A stretch of DNA of 64,000 nt from Theocolax elegans (Eukaryota > Arthropoda > Insecta > Hymenoptera > Cerocephalidae). How positions within the stretch are numbered: position 1 is the first letter of the stretch; each line of letters starts with the position of its first letter. Made by a program: the position numbers and the translations under genes. Positions 10,430 through 20,463 of the stretch are shown in pieces. The notes below the pieces were generated by a model. That model saw only the letters and a list, made by a program, of their open reading frames with translations. It was not told the DNA's origin and did not search any database. Location: assembly GCA_026168455.1 (NCBI GenBank), contig CM047430.1:29107237-29171236 (forward strand), in the 5' to 3' direction.

Positions 10430-11488
10430 GTTCGAAATCTATCCAACATAGATAGGTTCCGTGAATCTAAATATTTTTTGTAGTTTGATAAATAAATGAT
10501 TATAGTCTATTAATAATTATAGGACAAGGAGAGTGTAAGGATAAATAAACAAGCTATAATTGAGCCTTAATTATAAAATTTAATGGCTCGTTGGGGAAAA
10601 GCCAATCGGCATAAAAACCCCTTAAAAGATACAATTTAATAATTAATATTTATCCGATATTATTTAATTGACAAAAAGGTGTGAGTAACTTGCTTGTGTC
10701 TGTACGCGTGTGTGTGTATGCACGTGTGTGTAGCAGAATTAAATCTACTCAGACGATCGTCTGCAGTGAAATCGTCTGCTTTATTCATATTTCGTTTATA
10801 TGCTCTCGCGATCAATGCGATCACTTGCGTATATAAACAATGTATTTCTCGCGTCTACAAATAACCACTTATAGTTTTTAAGGTTTATATGCTCTCCCAA
10901 TCATATAATGATTACTTGCGACTATAAACCTGTGATACTCGCGATTATAAAATAATCACTTTCACTGCATTTATTAAAAAACGAGATGCCCGTACGGAAC
11001 CACCACAATTAATACGATTAATATGATTATTAATGACACGCGGCGAATCAATATGAGAAATGTACGTATGAGATATTCTTAAGCAGACCGATCGACCGAA
11101 TCGTTCAACCAAGAACTAACTAGGAAGAACTATGCATCTCCTTCATCACACCGCTGGTAGGAAAAAAGGATGCTTCCCTTAATCAGCTGATTGTTCGAGA
11201 AACTTGTATCTACATGCATGAAAAACACTGCGTGCCGAAAATTCTCAGAGAAATCTCAAGTTAAGGCGACACGTGTGATGAGCACAGTCCACTCGAAGCT
11301 TCGAGCTCGGCTGAAAACTAATAAAGTAATAAAACAATAAAAATGCCCAACATATGCATTCTAGCATTTGGATGTGTTTAAACCTTTATTACCTGAATGT
11401 TTCTATTATATTTTATAACATGTTTCTATTATATTTTATTTGATCTCGTTCGAATTGTCGGTCTAAATTTTACTTTCATGTGAAATTA
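10430..11488. repeat. Arm R, first copy (inverted relative to arm L)
   Basis: About 1.06 kb, inverted with respect to 8370-9355 and directly repeated at 12632-13690. Truncated at its outer end by the tandem junction at 11488. Confidence 0.8.
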
Positions 11489-11589
11489 TTTATTTATTAA
11501 AATACAAGAAATATTTAAAATCACGGAACTTACCCATGTTGGATAGATTTCAAACTTACACTTTGCATTACCAAGTTCTCTGTCAATCA

Positions 11590-11990
11590 TTTACGAGTAT
11601 ATATATATTAAAATATACGTTATTAAAATAAAAGAGTCTTATAATTTAGTTCCCTACATTCCGCAAAAAGCCTTTTCCACACGGTATTATGCGTGTTGAC
11701 CAACGGAAATACGTCTCTTTTCCATAAAAGTCCAGTTTCCCAGTTATATTTTTCGCGCCTTGTTGTATTTTCTAAAATGCGCATCGTTTTTTCATGTTTT
11801 TCACTCGGGCTAACTATTTCCTTAACACCGAAATCGTCTATTTGGAAATACTGTTTTATCAAGTCGTCGAGATTTTCATCGCGTCGGCTTAACTTACACA
11901 TTTCGATTTGTATGTTTGTGTTTTATACAAGCTATATTTTACGGTCGTGACACTTGATCTCACTACGCCGGGAACAGCTCAACCCAATGC
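11590..11990 (-). pseudogene. BEL/Pao protease-RT linker fragment, copy 2
   Basis: Second copy of the linker at 9380-9800, with the same NTTRREKYNWETGLLWKRD stretch. Small indels near 11920-11935 shift the frame in its N-terminal part. Confidence 0.75.
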
Positions 11991-12053
11991 AGTTCATGAA
12001 AGCGCAATGCCCATTTCCGAAAATGCACGAGTTTCCTACGTTGCGAGTAACGA

Positions 12054-12452
12054 CTAACTGACCTGACAGATAAGGATTTTGGGTTTTATATTTTCGTAAG
12101 GTTGCACTAAAATACCCTCTGTTCTTGCATTTGTTCCTACGGTCTCCCTATCAAGCTTTTGCGTAGGAAGTTTCAAGTCCGGTACCGCGACCATATTTTT
12201 AATCTGATGCTCTTGGAAATCGCCGCTAATGTAAAACGCTACTTTCTCACAAACAACGGCAACTACCTCGCGTTTATTAATACCCTTAATTTCAAAATTT
12301 ATTTGTGCACCTTTAATGCCTAGTCTTCTCGCCGTACCCTTGTTTATCAACGTGATAGTTGATACATCATCAAGCATTGCAAGATTCTTTATGTTTTTCG
12401 TCGGACCCGAAACCTCAACCGCGATTCTTTTTACAAGCGCGCGTGGCAACAT
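12054..12452 (-). pseudogene. BEL/Pao protease fragment, copy 2
   Basis: About 132 open codons: RIAVEVSGPTKNIKN, LDDVSTITLINKGTA, then a protease C-terminal region ending KPKILICQVS. Better preserved than copy 1. The catalytic Gly equivalent is Val, so activity is doubtful. Bounded on the 5' side by repeat sequence rather than by gag. Confidence 0.75.
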
Positions 12453-12631
12453 TAGTCATTATCGTGTATCGCTAGCGTTTGACGTACCGTGGGTGTGCTG
12501 AACCGCTCAAATTTCCACAGGCACACAAAAAGTGGCAAGACCCAGAGAGTAGAGGTATTATTTCTTATGTATTTTGACGCGTTGTGAGACCGAATCCGGG
12601 CGCAGAATTGCTCTATAACCCTTCTGTAGGT

Positions 12632-13758
12632 TCGAAATCTATCCAACATGGATCGGTTCCGTGATTCTAAATATTTTTTGTAGTTTGATAAATAAATGAT
12701 TATAGTCTATTAACAATTATAGGACAAGGAGAGTGTAAGGATAAATAAACAAGCTAGAATTGAGGCTTAATTATAAAATTTATTGGCTCGTTGGGGAAAA
12801 GCCAATCGGCATAAAAACCCCTTAACAGATACAATTTAATAATTAATATTTATCCGATATTATTTAATTGACAATAAGGTGTGAGTAACTTGCTTGTGTG
12901 TGTACGTGTGTGTGTGTGTATGCACGTGTGTGTAGCAGAATTAAATCTACTCAGACGATTGTCTGCAGTGAAAACGTCTGCTTTATTTATATTCCGTTTA
13001 TATGCTCTCGCGATCAATGCGATCACTTGCGTATATAAACAATGTATTTTTCGCGGCTACAAATGACCACTTAAACTTATCGTTTTTAAGGTTTATATGC
13101 TCTCGCAATCATATAATGATTACTTGCGACTATAAACCTGTAATACTCGCGATTATAAAATAATCACTTTCACTGCATTTATTAAAAAACGAGATGCCCG
13201 TACGAAATCACCACAATTAATACGATTAATATGATTATTAATGACACGCGGCGAATCAATATGAGAAATGTACGTATGAGATATTCTTAAGCAGACCGAT
13301 CGACCGAATCGTTCAACCAAGAACTAACTAGGAAGAACTATTCATCTCCTTCATCACACCGCTGGTAGGAAAAAAGGATGCTTCCCTTAATCAGCTAATT
13401 GTTCGAGAAACTTGTATCTACATGCATAAAAAACACTGCGTGCCGAAAATTCTCAGGGAAATCCCAAGTTAAGGCGACACGTGTGATGAGCACACTCCAC
13501 TCGAAGCTTCGAGCTCGGCTGAAAACTAATAAAGTAATAAAACAATAAAAATGCCCAACATATGCATTCTAGCATTTGGACGTGTTTAAACCTTTATTCT
13601 ATACCTGAATGTTTCTATTATATTTTATTTGAACTCGTTCGAATTGTCGGTCTAAATTTTACTTTCATGTGAAATTATTTATTTATTTGAACTATATGTA
13701 TATGTAAATGTACGGGCATTCTCTTTGGTCGATAATATTAAATGATCGACGGAATACC
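12632..13758. repeat. Arm R, second and longest copy
   Basis: About 1.1 kb and the full inverted counterpart of arm L (8309-9355): both end outward in gcattctnnntggtcgataatattaaat followed by a cgacgg motif. Contains a TG microsatellite near 12896-12932. A hypothetical open frame across that microsatellite is not a gene. Confidence 0.8.
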
Positions 13759-13879
13759 TTCTTTTTTTTAAATGAAGAAAAACCACCAGGAAAATCGAAA
13801 AATCCAATTTTTAGAAAGGAAAAAGTGGATGAGTGTTTAGTGTAATAGATTAGGAAATTTGAAACATATTATAATATCA

Positions 13880-14260
13880 TTTCTCATGTATTTTGACACG
13901 CTGAAACTGAATCTGGAGTTTATTTTACACGTAAGCTATTTGAATTTGGAAAATATTCTAGAAAACTGTGAAAATTGCTGAAAATTCTGAAAATTTGCAT
14001 TGAAGAGTCCGCATTTATTAGGCAATAAATGTTTTTGAACTTATATCATGCATGATTTTTATATATTTTGACGCGCTGAAATCAAATTTAGGGTCTATTT
14101 TACTGGTAGGTTATTAAAATTTTGAAAAAATTGTATAACACCATGAGAAATCTCAAAAAAATCCTAAAATTTGTCTATAAGAGCTTATAATACATTTTTT
14201 GTGATTTCATGATTCGTGTTTTTTGTGTATTTCGATATGTTTAATCTGACTGCAAAATAT
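13880..14260. repeat. Divergent ~165-bp subterminal repeats
   Basis: The phrase tgtattttgacacgctgaaactgaatctgg near 13892 recurs in weaker form near 14062 (tatattttgacgcgctgaaat) and 14228 (tgtatttcgatatgttt), a spacing of about 165 bases. The same phrase occurs in the right arm near 16100 and in the dispersed repeat at 10360 and 16290. Confidence 0.5.
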
Positions 14261-14344
14261 CACCAGTGAATTCCTCTTTTTACTCTGAAAAAAAAGAAAC
14301 TGACGTTGAATTACTGTGTTTTAAAATATAAAACCTCAAAATTG

Positions 14345-15831
14345 TAGCAATTCTCTCACACTTTTGCTCGCTTGTACCGAATTCTGCTTTCTTCAAACGT
14401 CCTATGCAGCGGATTTTTTTTTCTTTTTTCCCCCTTTGCCTTGGTTTCTCTTTTCCGCATCGAACAAAAATCTGTCCATCATATCAACATCCCACTTTCC
14501 TTAGGTAGCGATGTTCCATATCCTTGATATCCTGGTGAAATCGTTCACCATGTTCTTCGCTATAGTTTCCAAGGTTCGCTGGAAAGTAGTGCAAGTGCGA
14601 GTGCAAGAAATGCAATTTCAAGTTCATCAAGCAGCCTAACTGTTCGTAACTTTCTAACATTTTCTCAACAATGTTTTGGTAATCCTGACTTTTATGATTA
14701 CCCAAAAAGTTTTGAGCAACTTTTTTGAAACCTAGCCATGCTTCTTTTTCATCGTTGGTCATTTTTGTAATAAACGTATCATCGTTAAACATGGTGCGAA
14801 TTTGAGGACCGTCAAAAATGCCTTCTTTTATCTTGGCATTGCTTATTTCCGGATACTTTTCTCCTAATTATTCAAAACAGTCACCATCTGTGTCCAAAGC
14901 TTTAACAAAGATAAATCAACTAAAGTTATGCGAATGATGTTCTTCGATCCGGATTCAAAGTCTGTTCCTTCCGGCCATATCTTCTGTACGTAATGACTAT
15001 CTCTAGCTCTACTATCCCATAGACATAAGAAACATGGAAATTTCGTGAAACCTGACTGCTGTCCAGGAAGGATGCTAATAATCTTAACCCTTTCACTGGT
15101 GAGGCCTTTTTTACTGTACGTGCCAAAAATGGTAGGACAATAAACTAAAGAAATTATACGATTAACTATGAATATAAGGCTTTTGGGGATGCAGAATCGA
15201 TTTTGATGGTTATGTTTGCGTTATTTTGAATTTTTTAATTCTGACCTTAGATTCGTAATCAGCAAATCCCAAAACTTTTACACACCGAAGTTGAAATGAA
15301 TTGACTGAAAAATGCAGCAGTTATTCAATTCGATCATATATGATACATCGCCAGTTGTGGCACAACTTTTTTGTGATCATATATGATACATTGCCAGTGA
15401 AAGGGTTAAGATCACCGCAAATTTTCAACTTATGTTCTGTGTATTTAATTTTGTTCAAGACTATTTGTATATTATGAGTTCTCATATGTCTCTTTTAGCT
15501 TAGTTGAATGAGCAATTGGAATGGGCGCAAACGTATTGCCATTATGAAGAAGAACAGCTTTCAAGCAACGTTTGGAAAAGTCAATAAACAGTCTCCACTC
15601 TTCAGCTTTATAACAGTTAGGCTTTAATTCATTTATAACTCCTTTTACGTCTGTACAGTATGTCAGTGAGAGCTCTGTATCTTTAGCATAGAATTTTCGA
15701 AATTCTTTTTCTCTATTTCGATAAATACAAGTTTTCGTTCCTTGTGATGACAAGTGCTTTTTCTTTAAAACTGCAGCTAGATACTCAGCTCCATCTTTAG
15801 GTAATCCTGAATCTCTTATGAGGTCATTCAA
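14345..15831 (-). pseudogene. Decayed multi-copy arthropod protein gene of unknown function
   Basis: Minus-strand remnant of a family I recognise from many repeated arthropod and cnidarian loci but cannot name. N-terminal part 15831-15472 contains LIRDSGLPKDGAEYLA, EEWRLFIDFSKRCLKAVLLH and IPIAHSTKLKETYEN. The middle part at 15083-14860 reads FPCFLCLWDSRARDSHYV. The C-terminal part 14792-14484 contains KLHFLHSHLHYFPANLG and SEEHGERFHQDIKDME. Frameshifts occur near 15460 and 14500, and a stop near 14868. A TTAA-flanked MITE (15088-15405) interrupts it between the N-terminal and middle parts. Its place between long inverted arms suggests it is carried by a transposon, but a transposase function is inference. 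Short acidic reading frame at 15895-16143 upstream may be its N-terminus or chance. Confidence 0.65.
15084..15409. mobile_element. TTAA-flanked MITE (piggyBac-like) inside the gene remnant
   Basis: 318 bases between two TTAA copies (15084-15087, 15406-15409). Ends are CCCTTTCACTGG and its exact complement. TTAA duplication and CCC/GGG ends are piggyBac-type hallmarks. Joining the flanks over one TTAA keeps the host reading frame (GGT GAT CTT AAG ATT), so the insertion is a clean one. Internal repeats of atatatgatacat. Confidence 0.85.
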
Positions 15832-16244
15832 CCCTTTCTAATTGAACTTTTCTGGAGACTTGCTCGTTCCATGTGAAATATACTCATCATCACTTTAACT
15901 CGAACTGTCTCCATTGGAACTTTCATCAATTTGCATTTCTTCTTCAGGCAATGAGTTGCCAATGTCCATAAGTTCATCGCCCATTTTAGTAACATTTTCA
16001 GCATAAACTGGTGTCTTCACAGAAGAGACATTTGCATATTTGATTGTATTTTTTGTACGTGAGGAATGTATTTGCCTTCTGTGTTTCAGATTCAGTTTCA
16101 GTGTGTCAAAATACATGAGAAATGATATTTTAGTATGTTTCAAATTTCCTTATCTATTACACTGAACACTCACCCACTTTTTCCTTTCTAAAAATTAGAT
16201 TTTCTGATATTCCAGGTGGTTTTTCTTCATTTTAAGAAAAATAT

Positions 16245-16352
16245 AGGGTTCTAGAGCAAATCTGCGCCCGGATTCGGTTTCAGCGCGTCAAAATACATAA
16301 GAAATAAGACCTCTAGTCTCTGGATCTTGCCACTTTTTTTGTGTGCCTGTTA
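16245..16352. repeat. Inverted copy of the 10313-10428 repeat
   Basis: Reads tgcgcccggattcgg, gcgtcaaaatacataag and cactttttttgtgtgcctg, the reverse complement of the repeat beside both BEL protease fragments. Links this element with the palindromic structure to its left. Confidence 0.75.
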
Positions 16353-16408
16353 TTATTTAAAAATGATGTTTTCTTTAAAAAATAAACACGTCATGCCCTC
16401 GCTTTATT

Positions 16409-16556
16409 TTAACCTTTAGACTGTCGACATTTTTGCCTTATAAATTGATATTTTTGATGTGTAAAATTTATACATAATAACACCTCATATCTCTAGAGTA
16501 GTTGTCAAGGTCACAGGTGGCTCATATATGAGCCATGCCGGCAGTCTAAAGGTTAA
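16409..16556. mobile_element. TTAA-flanked 140-bp MITE
   Basis: Bases 16413-16552 lie between TTAA at 16409-16412 and 16553-16556. Ends CCTTTAGACTG and CAGTCTAAAGG are perfect inverted repeats. No coding. Different family from the MITE at 15084 but the same TTAA target type. Confidence 0.85.
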
Positions 16557-18339
16557 ACTACCGATATGAATTTTTCTCAGATCCCTGCAACTTGGGTCCG
16601 ACATCCCGTTAAATTTTTATATTTAAAAAATAGTGAATTAAAATTTAGAAATAGATAATGTTTTTTCCTTCAACTTCTACTTATCTATCTAGCCGTTACT
16701 GTGCATCAAAAATAATTATTATAAAAATCAATAATCGATAGTCATACCCCGATATAATTGTTGGAGTATTGCAACAACACGCACACAGTTTTCCTTTTTT
16801 GCATGTTTGTATAAAACGAGAAAAACCTCTTGGAAGGATTGAAGGTTTATTGCTTTTCCCCTTCCGCCTTCTGACCATTTTGAAGAATGCAGTATTTGAG
16901 ATTTAGTTCGTCAGTTCGTGAATGACCGACACGATAAGCAGTCGCAGCCCAAAAAGAGACCTTTATTCAGTGTTTTTTATCCCTTTCTCATTAAGTGTAT
17001 TTATTAGTGTACTGCATTTATATTCTATTTCACTTTGTATTATTCTACGCTATCCATTGATTTGCATTATTAATAAAGTTATATAATAATATAAAAACCA
17101 ATTATTTAACAACCACCAACAATAATTTTGGACTCCGCTAATGAAAATATAAAATAGATTGATTCTGCTTTTTCAAGGACCCGACAGCTTATGAGGTTAG
17201 GGATTACAACATGCATCTAAAGGTTTCAGCAAGAAATTTTAACCGAAGACTGGAACTGCTCTTTGTTAGGAAGTTGAAAATTAAACATGACGTCAACCCG
17301 CGACATAGTGGTATCGCAATATAAAACATGGGCAAACTTGATACAATTTATCCAAGATTGTATAAACAAGGTATATCACAAAACCAATGATTACACCTCC
17401 AAATACAAACCTCCATGAGAAGGGTGAAATAGGTAGGACTTCCACTAACAGACCGTAGTTTGGATTGTGAAAAGATACTGGCTCTAATCTATAACCGAAT
17501 TAAATGTAAGGACGAGAAGACAACCGTAAGAAATAAAAAAACTTGGTGATAGTTATAGCATGCAAAACTTTTGTCATTGTACGTTATGTGTTGTCCTGTA
17601 CAATTAAATATCAATCAACTGACTTGGTAACAAATCTAATCCGAAGTAAGTTTCACTTTTCAGTTTTGAAATATTACTATGCCGCGAAGAGGAAATCAGA
17701 AGAGAAGATGTTAGCGGTAACTGAAACTCTAGCAGAAGCTCCTGAGATGTGAGCAACGTCTCCAAACGCTGGAGTTTGAACAACCTCTCGCGCAAATCAG
17801 GAGGGTCCTTAAGGAAACCCGGGCATAGGAGACAAGGTGGTACATACAGTCACTACAACCCACGCCTAGTCATCCTCGTAAAGGCCTAATATACGCGGCG
17901 TAAGCAGCGTTAGCTGGTGTCCGGGAGAAGAAAACATCCACGTATATAAGTACGTAAGAATAAGTCAACAAATGTTTTGAACAGGAACCGGGTAGCTATT
18001 AGACGACAAGATCCGAGTGATTCCTGGGTCTGCTCCGGTAAGTGCAAAAATTTATCTTTTGGGTGCTAAGGATAAAAGTTTCTACAGATGTTTTGATAAA
18101 TGGATCAAAATCTATATTATAATATCAAAATCTGCTTGAGTTTTTTTTTATTTTATTTAACATGGCTTTTTTATATTCCCAATTTGGTGTTAATTAGCGA
18201 TGTAGGTAATGCGATGTTTTTAAGAAGAAAGTACTTGCTGATAAATACATTTCCTCACTATAGGTGTTTGTATCAATCGGTCAAGGCTTGGAATCAGTTA
18301 ACATCTTACTTAAGTAAAAAAGAGCTGATTGCTAGGTCT
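16557..18339. other. Unassigned, probably decayed transposon sequence
   Basis: No gene that I can support. Short open frames at 16696-16878 (-), 17543-17752 (+) and 18100-18417 (+) lack recognisable motifs. GC content rises between 17150 and 18050, unlike the surrounding AT-rich DNA, which suggests old retroelement sequence, but no pol motif is visible. Confidence 0.4.
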
Positions 18340-18560
18340 GATAACCAGGTTTTTGTTTTTGTTAAACTCATACTTGGGCCTCTGTCTGTTTATAACTTTC
18401 ATAAATATTTTATGTGACAATATTGAATTATTTTTTTAATACTCTGATATATGCTGATGATGTTAAGTTACATTATAATGTTTCAAATCCCTTGTATGCA
18501 TCTAAGTTGTAATGCGATTTTAACAATTTAATTGTATGGACGGAATTTAATGGTCTATTA
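18340..18560 (+). pseudogene. Decayed non-LTR reverse transcriptase fragment
   Basis: Plus-strand remnant. LILGPLSVYNFHKYFM resembles the LINE block that precedes the catalytic box, followed in another frame by ILYADDVKLHYNVSNPLYASK, in which YADD is the catalytic box, and then by FNNLIVWTEFNGL. Frames are broken. Only about 70 residues remain, so the clade is not clear (Jockey or R1 group). Confidence 0.6.
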
Positions 18561-19171
18561 ATATAGAAGGAGTCTAATACTATTAAATTTGTAAAGAAAG
18601 TAATTCTTTATTTCAATAAAACTTTTATTTTACCTCTATACACTTTTGTCGTAATTTTACTTATTTAAAATCTTTATAAATTGTATAAAATTTAATAAGT
18701 TATACTCACAATTACGGGCAGTTACTTGTTACATTTAATTTTGATAATGTATTTTTATATATTTTGATGTGTATTAAAGATGTTAATTTAATTTATTAAC
18801 TGTAATGAAGCATCTGTTTTATTTTGTATTAAAAAATAATATAAAAAATAAAAATAAAAAAAATAAAAATATTGATTATACTCGTGTAACCCTAGAACAC
18901 TATTTAAATGATCCTCTATTCGAAATTACAATTTTTATGCAAGAGTGCCTAGATTATATATCATCTATAGAATTCGATGATAACATCAGGGATTGTAATG
19001 CCATAGGCATATTTAAGATTATAATAAATGTTGTAATGAGTGGAAGGTCTTTTCTTTTATGTACCACTGAAATATGGTTTATTCAAAATTTTATAAAAGA
19101 ACGCATTTGTCCGTTTGATTAATAATAAATAAATAAATAAATAAATAATTATAATAATTTAACATAATTAC
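18561..19171. other. AT-rich stretch with an unrecognised open frame
   Basis: A 105-codon plus-strand open frame at 18805-19122 starts in an AAAAT-rich tract. From about codon 24 (DYTRVTLEHYLNDP onward) its composition is protein-like, but I recognise no family and see no promoter or splice context. It also lies in the first position where a third exon of the neighbouring minus-strand receptor might be expected; none is seen. Confidence 0.35.
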
Positions 19172-19523
19172 CTTGGAGTTACTAGTTACATTAGACACAA
19201 CATCGGTACATATTTTTACAGCGAGATCTACATCGCTGGATAAAATTTCTATGAGCCATATAATTTGAAAAATTCCATCAAATAATGCTATCGAATTAGT
19301 CAACAATACTATCAACTTTTTAAAAACATGCCTTTCTTGTTTTTTGTTCAAATCATTCAAATCGATTGTCAATCCTACGTACGATAGTAATTTCAAATTA
19401 TTTTTAAAATATTGTCCAAAATCTTCCTCGATCGTTAAAGTTTTAGATTCTAAAATATATATTTATCATTTTTAGTAGTTATACTGGTAGGAAATGTACC
19501 AAATACGTACCTTCAGTTTCCAT
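19172..19523 (-). CDS. Odorant receptor, first two exons
   Basis: Exon 1 is 19511-19523 (ATG GAA ACT GAA G, donor GTACGT). Exon 2 is 19172-19449 (acceptor ATATTTTAG, donor GTAATT). Together they encode 97 residues: METEESKTLTIEEDFGQYF, then LKLLSYVGLTIDL, a hydrophobic segment around SIALFDGIFQIIWLIEIL, and VDLAVKICTDVVSNVTSNSK. This is the N-terminal half of a hymenopteran-type odorant receptor: cytosolic N-terminus and the first membrane helix. The coding sequence stops at phase 0 at the donor, and the next compatible exon on this strand is 15 kb away (3940-4136) past the transposon nest. If those exons are not joined, this is a 5' gene fragment. Assignment by pattern, without a search. Confidence 0.65.
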
Positions 19524-20463
19524 ATCGAACTATTCGTATGCACTACTGAGCAACAGTACACTCGTTCAATTTTCCGATCCAACGTTGAATATTAAATGTG
19601 TGAAATTTTATCACCGCTGCACCGTATGATTATTCCATATCCGCACAGTTCTCACCAGCGCGATCTTTTCACATTTTTTTCTCAGAAGCCAATTATTTTA
19701 ATAGCGTGATAGCTTAACAAAGTTTTCAAACTTTGTTACTGTCTCTGAATACTTTATATCGTGGAATAGTTTTTGTACCGATACATAAAGTTGTGCAAAA
19801 TATAAAGACAGTATATTACACGGAAAAAAAGTTTTATGAAAAACAAAGTTTCCTAAAGTTTTATATAATGTTACTATTTCGTAGATGTAGTAGAAGTCTA
19901 ATGTAGTGTAACAGCAATCCCACTTGTTTTTTTCCTTGCACTCATTCTTTTACATTTGAAGGTACAGATATATCGTGTTCACATTATTCATTGTTATGAT
20001 TGACGCCAAGAAAAATTATTAAAAATATTATTTATAATAATAGTAATAATTTACTATTAATTAGAGAGAGTTACACAATTGTTAGGCATCAGAACGTGAA
20101 GATTTTGTTTAAAATACATTTAAGATTATTGGAGTGATATGCTGTTTTTTCGTAATCTGTATTTATATATCAGATTGGAAAATTATGTTTTTCAACTAAT
20201 TAATATTACGAGGTTTCTACAAATTGCAACACCATTTCATTTTCTGAAGTAAGATTTATGGCTTTTCAATTGTATGACTTTTTAACATTTGTATAACAAA
20301 TATATTTTTTATAAAGAATTTTATTTTGATTAATACAAAATTTATACATAATACAAAAGATACACATACATATTATTATTATTTTTCAACTTTTTATAAT
20401 TTTTCTTACTTATTAACAATAACTTAAAAATTTAAATAAATAATATTTAATTTACGTTTTAGC
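19524..20463. other. Intergenic, AT-rich
   Basis: Upstream of the receptor and downstream of G6PD-1. Would hold the receptor promoter, but no TATA box or other motif stands out. No repeats recognised. Confidence 0.5.

Larger units (their letters stand above)
9290..11488. repeat. 2.2-kb tandem unit 1 (BEL fragment plus arm R)
   Basis: Bases 9290-11488 repeat directly at 11489-13690. The unit consists of the inner end of arm L, the BEL linker and protease pieces and arm R. The junction at 11488-11495 lies in attatttatttatta, a short homology present at both ends, so unequal crossing-over or template switching in this AT tract could have made the repeat. Confidence 0.85.
11489..13690. repeat. 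2.2-kb tandem unit 2
   Basis: Second direct copy of the BEL-fragment-plus-arm unit. Differences from unit 1 are single substitutions and indels. The copies are closely similar, so the event is fairly recent or the assembly duplicated it. Confidence 0.85.
13770..16238. mobile_element. Long-TIR DNA-element-like unit with decayed gene
   Basis: Inverted arms of about 150 bases (13770-13920 and 16084-16238), roughly 85 percent alike, both including gaagaaaaaccacc, agaaaggaaaaagtgg and catgtattttgacac, enclose a minus-strand gene remnant (14345-15831). The arrangement is that of a DNA transposon, but no DDE catalytic motif could be identified. Subterminal repeats lie inside the left arm. Confidence 0.6.

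Noticed and set aside
12881..13066. Open frame rich in V and C near 12.9 kb
   Set aside because: Reads through a TG microsatellite inside repeat arm R.
8309..13758. Interpretation of the 1-kb arms as LTRs of the BEL element
   Set aside because: One arm is inverted and no gag or TG...CA LTR ends are visible, so the LTR reading is not supported.
18100..18417. 105-codon plus-strand frame starting MDQNLYYN
   Set aside because: Only its last third resembles LINE sequence; the rest is hydrophobic AT-driven residues, so it is not treated as a gene.
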